This document shows positions 1 to 11,910 of a DNA stretch of 64,000 nt, one piece after another. The translations under genes were made by a program, and so were the position numbers. Origin of the DNA: Epiperipatus broadwayi (Eukaryota; Onychophora; Udeonychophora; Euonychophora; Peripatidae). Each line of letters opens with the position of its first letter. Position 1 is the stretch's first letter. The stretch spans positions 4,813,127-4,877,126 of the forward strand of contig JAQFVV010006272.1 of the NCBI GenBank assembly GCA_028023455.1, read 5' to 3'. Under the pieces are notes generated by a model. The model worked only from the letters and a program-made list of their open reading frames with translations, did not search any database and was not told where the DNA came from.

Positions 1-1100
1 ACCTTAAATAGATAATAGAAACAAACTTCAAAAGACAAACCAATGATAAATACTATAGCACATCCTCACATACCAGGAACAGAAAACAAATTAAGAAAAA
101 AAATCTATAATTAATATAATACAGCTTTCCAAAGTCTCAGCATACTGCAAGAAATCTATCCTATAGAAAATCTAAAAGAGAAATTATGAAAAACAAAATC
201 TGCTTCTATGAATGATAAAGAATTTATGTCTTTAATTAATAATATTAAATAAACCACATGAATTGGTGAAACTTGCCACTCAATCAGAAAATGATTAAAA
301 TATCTAAAATGAGTAGAGAAAAAACCACAGATGTTTCTAAAGTGGCAAATCATGTATTTACTAATGAACATATGTTCAAATGAGAAAACACAAGAATATT
401 AGAAAAAGAAACAAATTTAAAGTAGTTTCTTACATGCCAATGGCAAGTAATCCTATAAGTCAACCTAGTGTAATTCATAATGTTTGGAACCACTCATTAA
501 CTTGCCCTTAAAAAAAGATAAATGGAGAAATCAGGATCCTTATAGATAAATATATAAAATGTCTACTAATTGTGGTTTTAACAGAATAAATAGCCTAATT
601 CAGAAATATGCAATCTATGGGTCATGTTCTCTTTCCTTAAGGAGTCGCTGAATAATTTTAGGTTATGGAATTGTCAAGAAATTTATATATAACAATTTAA
701 TAAATGTTATTTTTCCTCATTTTAAAAGTAAAAATAAAATATAATAACGCATATTTTTTTTATATTAATCTGAAAGTAATTGTATTGGGAAATATTATTC
801 ATAATAAAACAAATGACATATTTATAATCCATCATAAATCAAAAATTAATAATATTTAGATTAGTTTGATCCAACTATAGTTGCAATGGGTGAATCTTAT
901 TTATCCTACCATTAACTTTCAATACTCCCAGATTAAATAAATTACTCCAAACATGCAAGGTCAAGACACACAGAATGATTCAAAGCTTAATGAAAATACT
1001 AAGTGTTCTGCTTACCTTTCAAATTCTTTATCACATTTATTTAGGTCCATATTTTTACTATGCTAATTAATTTATAAATTTCAATTATCAGCTCTGCATA
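1..1100. other. Intronic DNA, no gene seen
   Basis: AT-rich sequence with no convincing coding stretch. The 71-codon open frame at 156-371 (minus) has a low-complexity Phe/Ile-rich translation and no recognisable motif. A missing 3'-terminal exon of the vinculin-like gene was sought here and not found. Confidence 0.5.
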
Positions 1101-1142
1101 CTAAATATATAATTGATATTTTTAATTCTAACATCTTTTTAA

Positions 1143-1702
1143 ATGAAAAAAAAACAACAACAACAATTAATTGATCTTTTACATAACAAAATATTGCACA
1201 GTCAAATTAAGTCATTGACTTGTCATAAATCTTGGCTATTGAGTAAAAATGATTATCCTGTATCTGAAAAAGGGGCAATAAAAGCTTTAATTCAATTTGC
1301 ATCAACATACTTATGTAAAACTGCTTTCTCAATGTTAGACTGATATTAAATCAAAATATTGACCATGATTACATCCAAAAAATGATTTACAGCTCTCAAT
1401 CTCTATTGTAACTCTAAATGTGAAAACAATTATGAGTTGGAAGCATAAGTTTCACATTAATTATTAAATTTAATTTGTTTTTTATTAAAATTGTTAAAAT
1501 AATTCTCATTTCATTTAAATTTGTATGTGTATGCAATGTACATAAAATTGTATGTAATTATATAAATAAATGATTGTATTAAAATTATTATTTCCTAAAT
1601 TATATGTTTTCTTATATTTCTTAATTAATCATAAAAGTTTTAGGAGTTGCATAGAAATTTGGTCTAAGAAAATCATACATAAAAATAGATTGTGTACCAC
1701 TG
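1143..1702 (+). pseudogene. hAT (ZBED-like) transposase C-terminal remnant and 3' terminus
   Basis: An open frame at 1143-1343 ends with NDYPVSEKGAIKALIQF followed by ASTYLCKTAFSMLD. This is the hAT C-terminal dimerisation block, in which a YP-x-LS-x-KA...F-x-TYLCE-x-FS-x-L pattern is usual. Here the glutamate after the cysteine has become lysine. Beyond a stop and a frame change, the next 100 bases still read as the IKSK...LHP-N-DL region that follows in this family. The sequence then ends at 1697-1702 with CCACTG; read on the other strand this gives CAGTGGTACACAATC, a typical hAT terminal inverted repeat. The N-terminal BED finger and catalytic core are missing, so this is an immobile 3' fragment. 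Confidence 0.7.
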
Positions 1703-1954
1703 ATCTAATTGATTAGAGTTCATCTTAAATAGATTATATTTCACTAACCAATTGATAAAATTTCACTTTGGTTTGACTGCCTGACTGGATTAGCTATACC
1801 TGAAGAAGAAGAGAGAAGAAGAATATACTTGAAATATTGTACTCTATATTAAGCTATGGGTTAGTACTAATAGTTGATTGTAGTTGGAAAAGTATAAAAA
1901 AATTTGAATTTTTCCAAAAAGATTTAATAACTGCAAGTAATGTCATCATCATAA

Positions 1955-2310
1955 ACTTTCAGACTAACATTTCTTTTCTTCATCGTTTCACTTTTCACAC
2001 ATTCATATCCTATCCCTTTCTTTATATCATGAATCAACTTTTTATTCTTCCTTTTATCATTACAATATCTTTCACAATTCCTTCACCATTAATTATATGC
2101 CTAATTCAATTTCTTTTTATCTTCAAAATGTTCTCAATAAATCTTTTCTTTAGTACTTTTTCAGTGCTAAAAATCCTTTCCTTCCAACTTATGTTTTCTA
2201 TTTTTCTCCACATTCACAACTCAAAAGTCTCCAATCTTTTTTATCCTTTTTTCCGAGCATTCAAGTCTTTATCATATAAAACTACATTTCAAACAAAGCT
2301 TTTAATCAAC
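1955..2310 (-). pseudogene. Non-LTR retrotransposon 3' fragment (RT C-terminal region)
   Basis: Reading the minus strand gives a degenerate protein containing ELWMWRKIENISWKERIF, then STEKVLKKRF, then a short segment close to RHIINGEGIVKDI. Many arthropod LINEs end with the same order: E-x-W-x-WRR-x-x-x-ISW, a helix EEVL-x-R, and GHI-x-RGEG. The region downstream of the RT palm is therefore present, but the catalytic palm is not. A long open frame on the plus strand (1837-2346) is only the shadow of this purine-biased coding strand. Stops interrupt the minus-strand frame, so it is dead. Confidence 0.55.
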
Positions 2311-2744
2311 CCTTTTTCTATATTTTTAATTTTAATTAATTCATAGTAATCCCAAGCTTTATTAAAAGCCTATTTAGTTATTACAATTATTATTCAACTA
2401 CGTATCCTTCTTTTTAAAGTATATTAAAAGCAGAAACCTGCTCTAAAGCATCCTATCCAATTGTGACTTTTAACTTTTATTACTTATAACCTCCATTTAC
2501 AGTCATTACTTAAGAATTAGATGTGATCATTTCATCCTAAACTTTACACTGCATCATTCTCAATATCTTTAATCATTATATAACAACAAAACTAAAAATC
2601 TTTCTTATCCCCATGCTAGCATCAATTATATTATTGGAGACTAAATTAATTTATTTGTGGGTTAATACTATTTAATCAATTAATAATAAACATTGGAATT
2701 TTATCACTTTCAAACAGTAGTATCAATTCTTCTTCAGCTTCAGG

Positions 2745-3250
2745 ATTTCCTCACTGCTGAGGATGTCCTCACCAAAAGACTCCTATATTTTCTTCCTTCT
2801 TACTTTTCTATCCGTATTTACTTTTTCTAGCTCTTTCCTTCCACATTTTTTATCAGTTTTTCTTTACATCATTTTCCTGATTTTCCTATCCTGTCATCCC
2901 TTCTGTTCCAATCAATCATCATCCTCAGTTTTCTGTGTTTATTCATTCCTATAACATGGCTATATCATTTTAATCTCTTGATTTCAATGATCATTATAAC
3001 ATTTTCCCCCACTTCAACCACTTCTCTGATCACTTGCATTGTCCTTTTTCCTCCAGTGGTTCAACAATCTCTGATCATTTTCATTTATTATCACCCAAAT
3101 CTTTACTCCATATAAAAATATATTCTGTAGCAGGGTATCATACATAAGTCTTTTCATTTTCATCAATATATTACTATTCCATTGAAAGGAGTTAAGTATT
3201 CCTAATACATGTCTTAATTTATCAATTCTTTTACAAATCTCTCTTTTTGA
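2745..3250 (-). pseudogene. Second non-LTR retrotransposon 3' fragment
   Basis: Minus-strand translation gives LRHVLGILNSFQWNSNI, then MYDTLLQNIFLYGVKIWVI. This is the RT thumb/connection pattern LNS-x-x-W...LY-x-TL-x-x-S-x-x-LYG-x-E-x-W seen in arthropod LINEs. It continues, with stops and frame changes, into a basic GMNKHRKLRMMIDWNRRDD segment corresponding to the terminal 'H-x-x-RM...DWxPxGRR' end of those proteins. The order of blocks shows the 3' end lies to the left. It differs in motif from the neighbouring fragment at 1955-2310, so two separate insertions are likely. Confidence 0.55.
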
Positions 3251-3856
3251 TGATTTTTTTTCAACAATTGATTGTAAATATTAGAAACTATCCACTTTAT
3301 GACTTTTCCCCCATCAATTATCACCAATATCAAATAATGAGAATAAAAAAATAAAATTACAAAAATTTGGGCAAATAAAATAATAATAATAAATAAACAA
3401 AATGACAAATGATTGGAAAAAATTGAAATAAGTTATATAATTAATCTATATCAGCTTAATTCAGATTAAATGATGTTCTAATGATACTTATTAAAGATTT
3501 GGGTGGAAGGAGAGTGAAGGTTTACTAATAAAGACAATGCTGATACTAAGAAAAATGAAATCATGAAAGTGAAATCAACAATTGTTTTATAGTAGTAAAA
3601 GAATTCTTGAAGCTAATGAAAGTAATCTATGTTAAGTAGAATCAGTTCATTAAATCAAAGTAATGATTGAGATTCATATATTTGTGAAATTATTAAAAGT
3701 GAATAAAAGTAAAACATTTAGAGGATTAACATTTAGGTACAAAAAATGAATGAAATGATGAAAGATATCTAAAATTTATTAAAATGATATATGTAGTAAA
3801 AAAAAAAAAAAAAACTGTAAGAATTATAAATATATAAAATAGTTATATTTACATAC

Positions 3857-3943
3857 ACGGACACAAGCAACTTGAGCAACTTTCAGAGTTTGAGTGACAG
3901 CTTTCATCAAATTCTCGGCATTCTTTACCAGCATGGTATCTGT
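3857..3943 (-). CDS. Vinculin/alpha-catenin-like gene, penultimate-type tail exon
   Basis: An 87-bp exon of 29 codons on the minus strand, with acceptor TTTAAAG and donor GTATGT, phase 0 at both ends. It begins TDTMLVKNAENLMKAVTQT and ends VACVR. A second possible acceptor (ACAG) four bases downstream would break the frame. The MLV-x-NA-x-NLM block is typical of vinculin, while NLM-x-AV-x-QT-x-K-x-x-x-VA is shared with alpha-catenin, so the protein sits between the two. In vinculin the C-terminal arm that binds membrane lipid follows this point; no matching terminal exon could be read between here and position 1, so it probably lies outside the window. Confidence 0.88.
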
Positions 3944-4512
3944 CTTTAAATAAAAAGAAGAAACTTAATATACATCTCAAGGAATTACAATATTAAATTC
4001 CTATCATTTCTATAATTTTATGACTCTACTATTCTATAAATATAGCTATCAATCTACAAAAATTTAAGCCAGATTTATATATGTGCTGTCTTTCAGAAAA
4101 ATTTGGTTAACAAGATAGAGATCATCATCAGCACTGATCTATCATAACTTCTTACTATTATGATTTGGACTTCACATTCCTAGATCAACTAATAAACTAC
4201 TGTTTACATTCAATATTGGTATTTATTTCTAAATATGAGATTATGGTATACAAACTCTTAAAATAGTGATTAAGCATTATAAAATCAATTAATCCCTAAT
4301 GTTTTAAGAATGAAATTCTTAATAATGATTTGATTATCTAAATTTATAATTCAACTAATTTTAAGATTATTTTAATTGTTATATGTCACTGATATAATTG
4401 CATAAACATACTTCAGTTATTTAATTTAGTATAATTCATTAATTTTGATGAAAATGAACATTCAACTTATCTAATGATTCAAAATTTTTATACCTCATAA
4501 TTTTTCAACATA

Positions 4513-4930
4513 AACAACTTTTACTATTAATTAAATTATTTTATCCTTTTATTTTTTCCTACTACGTCTTTAATTTTTTATTTTTAGTTTTTTTTTTTTT
4601 TTCCTTCCTACTAACAAATTGCAATAATAACAATTATACACAAACACATTTTTACTGCTGATATAGTAAAACTTTTTTAAAAAAAACCAATTTCTATTAC
4701 TTTTTTTTTTGCTATACGGCGATTTTTGGGGGGCTTTATTTGTATTACGCGATTTCTATTTAACGATTTTTAAAAACAACATTTACTATTAATTAAATTT
4801 TTCTATCATTTTATTTTTTTCTAATATGTCTTTATTTTTTTATTTTTAGGGGTTTTTTGTTTCTTCCTACTAACAAATTAAAATAATAAAAATTATACAC
4901 AAACACATCTTTACTGCTGGTATAGTAAGC
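4513..4930. repeat. Direct repeat pair (4513-4672 and 4773-4930)
   Basis: Two copies of a block of about 160 bp begin with ACTATTAATTAAATT and end with TTACTGCTG followed by TATAGTAA. They share interior words such as CTACTAACAAATT and TTATACACAAACACAT, and differ mainly in T-run length. The copies are about 260 bp apart in the same orientation, just left of the 3' end of the large LINE. They may be an older target-site duplication event or a small unnamed tandem repeat. Confidence 0.7.
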
Positions 4931-5180
4931 TTTTATTTTTAAAACCTTTTTTTAAAAATAAAAACAAACTAAAAAGAACTTTTAGTTTCAATAATAATTT
5001 ATTATTTCTAATGTATACAGTGATGTGTAATCATACAATTGGGGTTTACATTGTTGTTCTAACTATCTTGTTATTTCGATTTGGGTTCTGATGAGTCTAT
5101 GTTGTCCAATATGGTGTGAACATTAGATCTTTCACATATTTGTTATCTGATTGTTAGCCCCCCCCCCTTTTGCCTTGTTG

Positions 5181-8100
5181 TTAGTTTGGCATATTGTATA
5201 ATGTCCAAGTGTCTTCAAATGTTTTCGACGATGCCAGGAGTTGGTCTCTCTTCTGGATTTTAATCATTGTTTTGGAAAAAACCTGTTTTATATTAGGTTG
5301 TGGGTGTTCCATGATTAGTTTACAACGTGTAACCCATATGGCATAGTTCAAAAACACCGAGAGACGTATTATTGGATAGGTTTTAGTATTGATACTATCT
5401 TTCAGAGATGAGATCAATTGGAAATCTATCTTGGTGTTGGAGAGTATGATTTCTCGGATCACTCTGAATCCCATACATTGTGAGAAAAGGTGTTCCAATG
5501 TCTCATCGCCGTTCATGCAAATGCTGCAAGTAGGGTCTATGTTGTGACCACATTTGTAAAAGAGGAAGTGATTAGTAGGTAGCCCATTAATGTTGTATTT
5601 AATGAGGAAGTCTAGGTATTTGGCCTCTAGACTCCATCTTTTAAAGTTGGATACCAGTTTCTGATTATTGTAATAAAATGTGTTGATTATAGGATGTAAG
5701 ATTGGATGGAGGATTGTGTATGCTTGCCATAATGATATTTTAGAATTGAATGTGGAGTCATTTATTGGGCAGTGCTGTTTGATAAAGCTTGTGTTTCTAG
5801 TGATCCATGTTTGTCTGTCAGGTGGGGGTCGGTCAGTGGGTGTTACCTTTTGAAAGAAAGTTTTTTGGAGAATTGTGTTAAAACCATATGATGCTACCAA
5901 GTTGTGTATGACATTGTGGGTTTTTTGGTAAATCAATGCTTGAATGGAGTGGAGAGCAAGACCATTTAGCTTTCTTGATCGCTGAGTGCCTTTGAGGCTG
6001 ATCGCGACCATTTTACCTTTCCAGAAAAGCCTTGAGCACAAGCCATTTATTTTATTTATGAAGCTTTTGTTGCATTTGATAAATGGAAGAAAGTATGCTA
6101 TTTTTGGCATCACATTCATGTTAATTAGTGCTACCTTGCCAGGGAGGGAAAGGTAGGCTTGTGACAAGAAAGTGATGAATTTGTTTGTTGTTTCTAGGAT
6201 GTTATCCTGAATCTCTTTGGTCATTGCTGTGGTAGAATTGAATATGGAAAACCCAAGATATCTCTGTGACTTGGCAGAGAAGAGGGTGTTAATTTTTCCT
6301 TCTGGAAACAATTTGCCAGGAGGCAGACTTGCTGGGGTTGAATTGCAGCCTGTATTTCTCAGTGTAGCGGCTTAATATTGTTTGTAGCAAAGGAATATGT
6401 TTTTTTGATGGTAGGATGATCATTACATCATCCATGTAGGCAAACGTGTTGAATTCTCTGTTTAAATTGGGTATAAAAAAACCTGGTAGATTTTTTTCCA
6501 ACTCTATCAGGAGAGGATTTATATATGCGATGAAGCATAGGACACTGAGGGGGGAACCCTGAGGGAGAGCTTGTGTCGGTTTAAATCCGGAGGTGATATT
6601 ACCATCCATAGTGATAAAAATTTCCCTGTTGTATAGTAAATTGCTTATGATCTGGAACAGCAGCTGCAGGAACATCATACTCGGCCAAAATATTTAAGAG
6701 TATGTCTATATGTACCGAGTTAAAGGCTGTAGCAATGTCCAGTTGAATAGCTATCGGCCCTGACTTCCGGTGGATTCTGACATAGTCAATGATAGAGATT
6801 ATGTTGCCCATTGCATGTGCAGTAGAGGATCCCTTCTTGGAATATTGGTTGTTAGATATGTGCTTTAAGACATTTGGTTGGATGAGGTCTTTGATCACAG
6901 ACTCTACAATTTTAATTAGCAGGGGTGTCATGGAAATAGGTCTGATGTTTGAGAGAACCATAACCTGATTTTTTTTTTTTATAAATGGAACTAGCGCCAC
7001 TGGGTAAAGGTTAGGTATCACTCTATTACCAATTGCTAGGTAATCCACCATCTTCTTCATTATGGGAATTGCAAATTGATTGAGGTGTAGGATTAGGAAT
7101 CTGGGAATCCCATGTAATCCAGGATGTACACCATCTGGAAGGGAAGATATTTTCTGTTGGAGTAGGTTTTCTGTGATCCCATGTGGTGCCTGTGGATCAA
7201 TTTCAGACCAGGATTGTGTACCATTGAAGATTGCGGTTTGCATTCTTTTCTAGAAGTGTTCTTTTATTGTGTTCATCATAGGTGTTCCCAGCAAGGTTTT
7301 CCCATCTGCAATGATGGAGGTGGGAGTGGTTTTGTTATTTTTCCCTCCAAGTGCCCATCTCAAGTAGCCTTTTGTCCAGTGATGTTGTTGTGATAAATAA
7401 CATTTGGCTCTCCTAATGGATAGGTATTCCGCCAGGGATTTTTGTCTTGATCGGTATAGGTTTTTAAGACTATATATATCTTGTGTTTTGATAGGTTGAC
7501 TTTGGAGCATCTGAAGCTGATTCTCTATTTGTAGAAGATCTCTGAAGAGGCCATTAGGGCCTTTGACTTTCATGGTGTGGTGTTTTAATATTGTCTGTAG
7601 GATGCCTATAAATGAAAACCAGGCTTCTTCAGCTGGTCTTGAAAGGATGTTGATTTTGTGAAAATATATATAAGATTCGGACACTATGGCCTCTGTCATG
7701 TTTGATTTTGTTACCATCCACATGGTTTTGTAAAGAGCCTCTGGGGTTGGGAGGCCAGCCATGGTTTCAAGAGTAACTACAACGGCCATATGGTCCGAAA
7801 ACGACACCGGTAAAAGTTTTGCATTTAGATGAAAATGTAAATCTGGTGAATAATATAATAGGTCTATTAGGGTTTGGTGGGATTTGGTGTAAAAGGAGTA
7901 GGATCTGGGAGGAAGGAATCCTTCCCCACACATCAAGTTTCTATTTATCAGTGGAAGAAATTTTAGTTTAAAGCGACCATATGTGGTGTTAAAATCTCCC
8001 AATATAAGTAAAGAGCCTGATTTGTTGCTAAGGATAGCATTTAAAATCTGAATTATTTTGTGATAGATAGTAGGATTGTTTGAAGTGTATATATAAGCTA

Positions 8101-8432
8101 GATTTATGCTGTAGCCCCAATAGTCTATTTCTAATAAGATTAAGTTGTTATCCAAATAGAGAATACAGAATTTGTTTGGAGGAAATTTTTTGTTAATTAA
8201 TACTCCAACCCCTCCAGCTGCTGAATGTCCAACTGAAAATTTAGTGAAGCCCATAGTGGCAATTAATGTTTCTATTTTAGTGTCAGTGTTATTATGGAAT
8301 TTGGTTTCCCCTATTAGAAGGATGTGGGGAGAGTTAGTGGGGAGAGTTAATGCTTATCCAATTTCTAATTGCATGAGCAGGGGCCAATGAGTTGAGGCCA
8401 TGAACATTAATCCCTGCAATTTTATAGTTCAT
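5181..8432 (-). pseudogene. LINE ORF2: APE-type endonuclease and reverse transcriptase, frameshifted
   Basis: ORF2 starts at the ATG at 8432, which overlaps the ORF1 stop by 11 nt (ATGAACTATAA). The endonuclease begins YKIAGINVHGLNSL; the catalytic ETK motif (GETKFHNN) follows in another frame. Later blocks LLILGDFNTTYG and SFSDHMAVVV are the GDFN and SDH motifs of APE nucleases. The RT shows NIRPISMTPLLIKIVE, the first aspartate block IQLDIATAFNSV, LPQGSPLSVLCF and the catalytic FAYMDD. The C-terminal finger is CSICMNGDETLEHLFSQC. Breaks: a 13-bp tandem duplication at about 8334-8352, an in-frame TAG at 7250-7252, and frameshifts near 6670 and 6300. The catalytic residues themselves look intact. 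Confidence 0.85.
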
Positions 8433-10334
8433 AATATAGTGTCCCTGCCCCTCCAGCCGGCCCCTGGTCTCGGGGAGAATTTGGAAGTAAATGACTATAA
8501 TTGGTTTCTTGATCTGATGCTTCTTCCAATGAGAGTTGATGTAGATTTGATTCCATGAGTACTGGAAGGTCCTCATTTTCCATAGAATCTGGTAATTCCA
8601 AATAGGGATCATCTTCCATTGGTGCTGAATCTGTATCAGAGTGCTCAGAGGTTTTTCTTTTCTTTTTTTCCCATGACACTCTGTGTTTACTTTGTGATTC
8701 TTGTGAATCTGGTTTTAATGTAGGTAGTTGTGTTATAAACCCAGAATTCATATCGTCATCTGAGCTTGATTTATCCGAAACATCTGATTTCCGTTTATTA
8801 ATATTTGGTATAGCTTGTAGTGTTAGCTCTACTTCTTGTGAAAGATCCTGATTCCAATGTCCAGATAAACCATCCTTTTTCCCCCAGGTTTGGAGTTTGG
8901 TGTGTGCTGGATTGAATTTTTTCCTTGGTTTATTGGTTTTGCTACTTTCTTTTTGAGGATGTGGAGTTATTGTATTTTGTTTACTTTGTGACTTTCTAGG
9001 TGATTGGGTGTTATTTTTGTCTATTTTGATTCTGGTGTCTGTTTCTTCTATTGGAAGTGATTTCAAGTCTGAAGGATTGTCAAGCATTGATTCATAGCCC
9101 TTTTTTTCCAATGTTGTACTGTTTATTGACTGAATATTATCTGTGTATTGGTTTGAAATGAGATGAGGTGTACTTGATGTAGTTGTTTGTTTATCATTTC
9201 TATTTTTTGGTTGTATTGTTGTGGAATTCCATTTCAGTTTGTTGGGAAAGATTTTCATCTTGATCTTCATCTCTAGATATTATGTGGTCTGGTGTTACAT
9301 CTGTGGGAGTTATGTCTATAGATTCGGTATAGTTTGATGTTGAAGCCCTGTGTTTATCAGTGTGGTTTTCAATATTATTGTCTGCTTTAGGTGACTGTTT
9401 GGTGTCTGTAGTGGTTGTTGTTTCTATATTCTTTCCATTGCAGCAGTGGAACTTACCTTTCTTTTGATTGCAGGTAGTGCAGATATGTGCCAAACAGTCT
9501 TTTATAAAGTGTGTCCTTTGTAAACAGTGAAAGCACTGAGGCCGCACCCCCCTGAATGTTAAGACCATTGGTGAACCTCTTGCATTAACTACAGTAGGGA
9601 TGTCAGTGGGAGAAACATTTTTTTTCATGGCTAGTGAGAAGATTGCTGCGTTTGATATTATGTTTCCGTTCAAGATGGGGTCTGGAAGGAATTTAAATTT
9701 TGATACAGTGCCGTAGGGATTGAGGATATTTTGGAGCTCTTGTTCAGTGAATCTTGTTAGGCAGTTTTTGATTTTCCCTTGTAGTATCATAGGTCTGTTC
9801 ATTTCTACAGTGCAAAGTATTTTATTTCCCAGTATTTTAATATTGTTTTTAAATTGGAGCCTGTCTGCCCAGGTCTTAAATTCTATTGCCACATATCTGT
9901 CATTAGGATGTGTTAGTATTTGATAAATCCCCAACTCTGAATCATGTTGTTTAATTACGGAATATAAATGCTCCATGGGGAATTTGTATAATGATAAGTT
10001 TTCATTCGTTACTGCTAGGAATAGAGTTTTGTCATTGTAATAATTTTGGAAAGATTTATAGAGCGAGTTTGGAATAGTTTTGTGGAAATTATAGTTTATG
10101 TTTTGATGCATTTCGTCGGTAATATTATTATAATTTAATATCTTAATTGATTGGGGGTGTTGATTGTCTTCTGTTGTGATTTCTCTTTCATATTCCGATA
10201 TGCCTATAAGCATTTCATTAATATTGCTGACCGAGTTAGTCTCCGCGGTTTTAACGTCTTTGTTGATACTTAAAGCATTAGTGTAGGATATAGATTTTTT
10301 TGGAAGGGTTTGTATTTGTGAGTCTGTTTTGAAA

Positions 10335-10754
10335 TGAGCAAACGATGTAGATATTAAAGGTTCATCTAGTTTGAAATTTTCATTTGTTTGTGAATGGGTT
10401 TTGTTGATTTTTTTTTTATCTGTTATTTGGTTTTTTTCTCCCAAAATACTGTTGACAGTCTCTGGTGTTACAGCAGCGAATTTGGTGACCTCTGGTGATT
10501 TAAAAAAATTTTTTTCCCTTTCTTCAGATAGATTTTGCTGAGCGAACGATGTAGATATTAAAGGTTCATCTAGTTTGAAATTTTCATTTGTTTGTGAATG
10601 GGTTTTGTTGATTTTTTTTTTTATCTGTTATTTCGTTTTTTTCTCCCAAAATACTGTTGACAGTCTCTGGTGTTACAGCAGCGAATTTGGTGACCTCTGG
10701 TGATTTAAAAAAATTTTTTTCCCTTTCTTCCCTTTCTTCAGATAGATTTTGCTG
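10335..10754 (-). repeat. 204-bp tandem duplication inside LINE ORF1
   Basis: The block beginning TGAGCAAACGATGTAG at 10335 recurs at 10539 as TGAGCGAACGATGTAG, a spacing of exactly 204 bp. Both units contain the same GGTGTTACAGCAGCG and GGTGACCTCTGG words. The second unit has one extra T in a homopolymer and a repeated CCCTTTCTT near its end. The few differences show the duplication is recent. Confidence 0.9.
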
Positions 10755-10962
10755 ATATTTTATTTTTTGTTCCAAATTATTCTGAGAGTGTTTCGCGGTT
10801 GTGGATGAATTGTGTTTATTTACTTCTCCTAAAGGAGTTTGGGAAATACGGTGAGTGTTGTTACTGTTTTCGTATGTATTATTAATATTGGCTGTTATTT
10901 TGCCCGATGGGAAACCAACGCTATTGCATATAACTGACGAAGTTTGTATAATTTCTTGCATT

Positions 10963-11022
10963 TTAATGTTGTCAGTAATTATTTGGTGCTTAGCGTTGTC
11001 AGTAATTATTTGGTGCTTAGCA
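10963..11022. repeat. 24-bp tandem repeat in LINE ORF1
   Basis: The word GTCAGTAATTATTTGGTGCT occurs twice with 24-bp spacing. In the protein this repeats an eight-residue unit containing KHQIITDN, near the ORF1 amino terminus. Confidence 0.85.
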
Positions 11023-11089
11023 TTGCTAATGGGAAGGTTTTTGATCTCAGATGGAGCCTGAGATTTGTTAAAGATTTCGGCCATCGTTT

Positions 11090-11910
11090 CTGTTGAACGA
11101 CTGAGTGTGACAATTTAAGCTTGAATTGCTATGTATATTTATATCATTATCATATTCCATTTTTAAATATATAAAACTTCTCTTACCTTGTATTTAGGGG
11201 TTTGATACCCCCTTTCCTGCTGATTTCAATTTTGAGGAGAGCTATCGTTCACGTTAGTGATGACAAAGTATTTCTCAATATCCCCCCACTCCCAATTAAA
11301 ATAAGATCAAAACTTTTGACTTTTTCAACATTCGTTTTTTTTTTGTATTTATGTCATAGAATCAACCTTTTGTTTTGGAAATGTGTGTGAATCGAATACC
11401 TTGCCGCAGTGTACCATTTTATTTGTCTCTTATATTTTCTCCCGAAAGTGTGAGTTTTCGCATGAGCTCGGCCGAATCCTGTTCAGCCTTACTCTTTGCC
11501 AATGTTTTGCACATTCTAAGTTGGGTAGTGAAGGATGGGGTCAGTGTGACAATTCTTAGTGAGTCTGACTGCATGATTTAAGTAGAAATGAAATCGCTCT
11601 GCTATCGAGATTTCAAAAGTTGTGGCCACTTGAAATCCAGACACCGTCAGACAATATGGTAGCCAATTGTGAATTGTGTCAATTCGCATAAAGTGTTACG
11701 AAGCACAAAACAGACCATAATATTTCTGTGAAACGCCATCAAGCGGCCTGTAATGGCTAGAGAAACAAAACTGTCTTCTTAGCCGTAAGTCTGGATCGCA
11801 TAAACGGCATTTGTAGGTATTCTCGGCTAGCCAGAACACCATCAAGCAGTCAAGCCCGGCTAAGTAATGAGTAACAAAGTTATTATATTTCCAAACTTCT
11901 ATCAGCATTT
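11090..11910 (-). other. Probable LINE 5' untranslated region
   Basis: About 0.8 kb upstream of the ORF1 start, with G+C higher than the surrounding intron. The word AGTGTGACAATT occurs at about 11106 and again at about 11545, hinting at repeated 5' units. A minus-strand open frame at 11696-11908 includes KCRLCDPDLRLRR but resembles no known family. An A-rich run near 11912-11932 on the plus strand could instead mark the tail of a different plus-strand insertion. Confidence 0.4.

Larger units (their letters stand above)
8422..11084 (-). pseudogene. LINE ORF1: RRM-like and CCHC zinc-knuckle protein, frameshifted
   Basis: ORF1 starts at 11084 (MAEIFNKSQAP) and would end at 8422. It is Asn/Ser/Thr-rich. 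Around 9700-9830 the segment FTEQELQNILNPYGTV followed by KFKFLPDP resembles the RRM-like fold placed before zinc knuckles in LINE ORF1 proteins. The knuckle CFHCLQRTHFIKDC is C-x2-C-x4-H-x4-C. After a frame change near 9200-9270, the tail continues in the 8422-9270 frame as a hydrophilic Lys/Ser-rich region ending GGAGTLYYEL. An internal 204-bp (68-codon) tandem duplication lies at 10335-10754. One unit has a run of ten T and the other eleven, which breaks the frame between 10444 and 10584. Expected role: RNA binding of the element's transcript. Confidence 0.8.
4985..11910 (-). mobile_element. Nearly full-length, broken non-LTR retrotransposon (LINE)
   Basis: A minus-strand element with the order ORF1 (zinc-knuckle protein), then ORF2 (endonuclease, RT, C-terminal zinc finger). 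Base composition is clearly richer in G+C than the flanks. The left (3') end is placed near 4985 because an AATAAA-type signal occurs at about 4990-5000 and coding stops at 5181. The right (5') end is set near 11910 only by the composition change, so both ends are uncertain and no target duplication was found. The C-terminal C-x2-C-x8-H-x4-C finger with E-H-L-F is typical of the RVT-associated zinc finger of L1/Tx1-type elements, but the clade remains unresolved. Several frameshifts and stops make it non-autonomous now. Confidence 0.75.

Noticed and set aside
1837-2346. 169-codon plus-strand open frame
   Set aside because: Phe/Ile/Leu-rich low-complexity shadow; the minus strand reads as a LINE RT fragment.
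11202-11581. Plus-strand open frames with cysteine- and serine-rich translation
   Set aside because: No recognised domain, no splice or promoter context; lies within the probable LINE 5' region.
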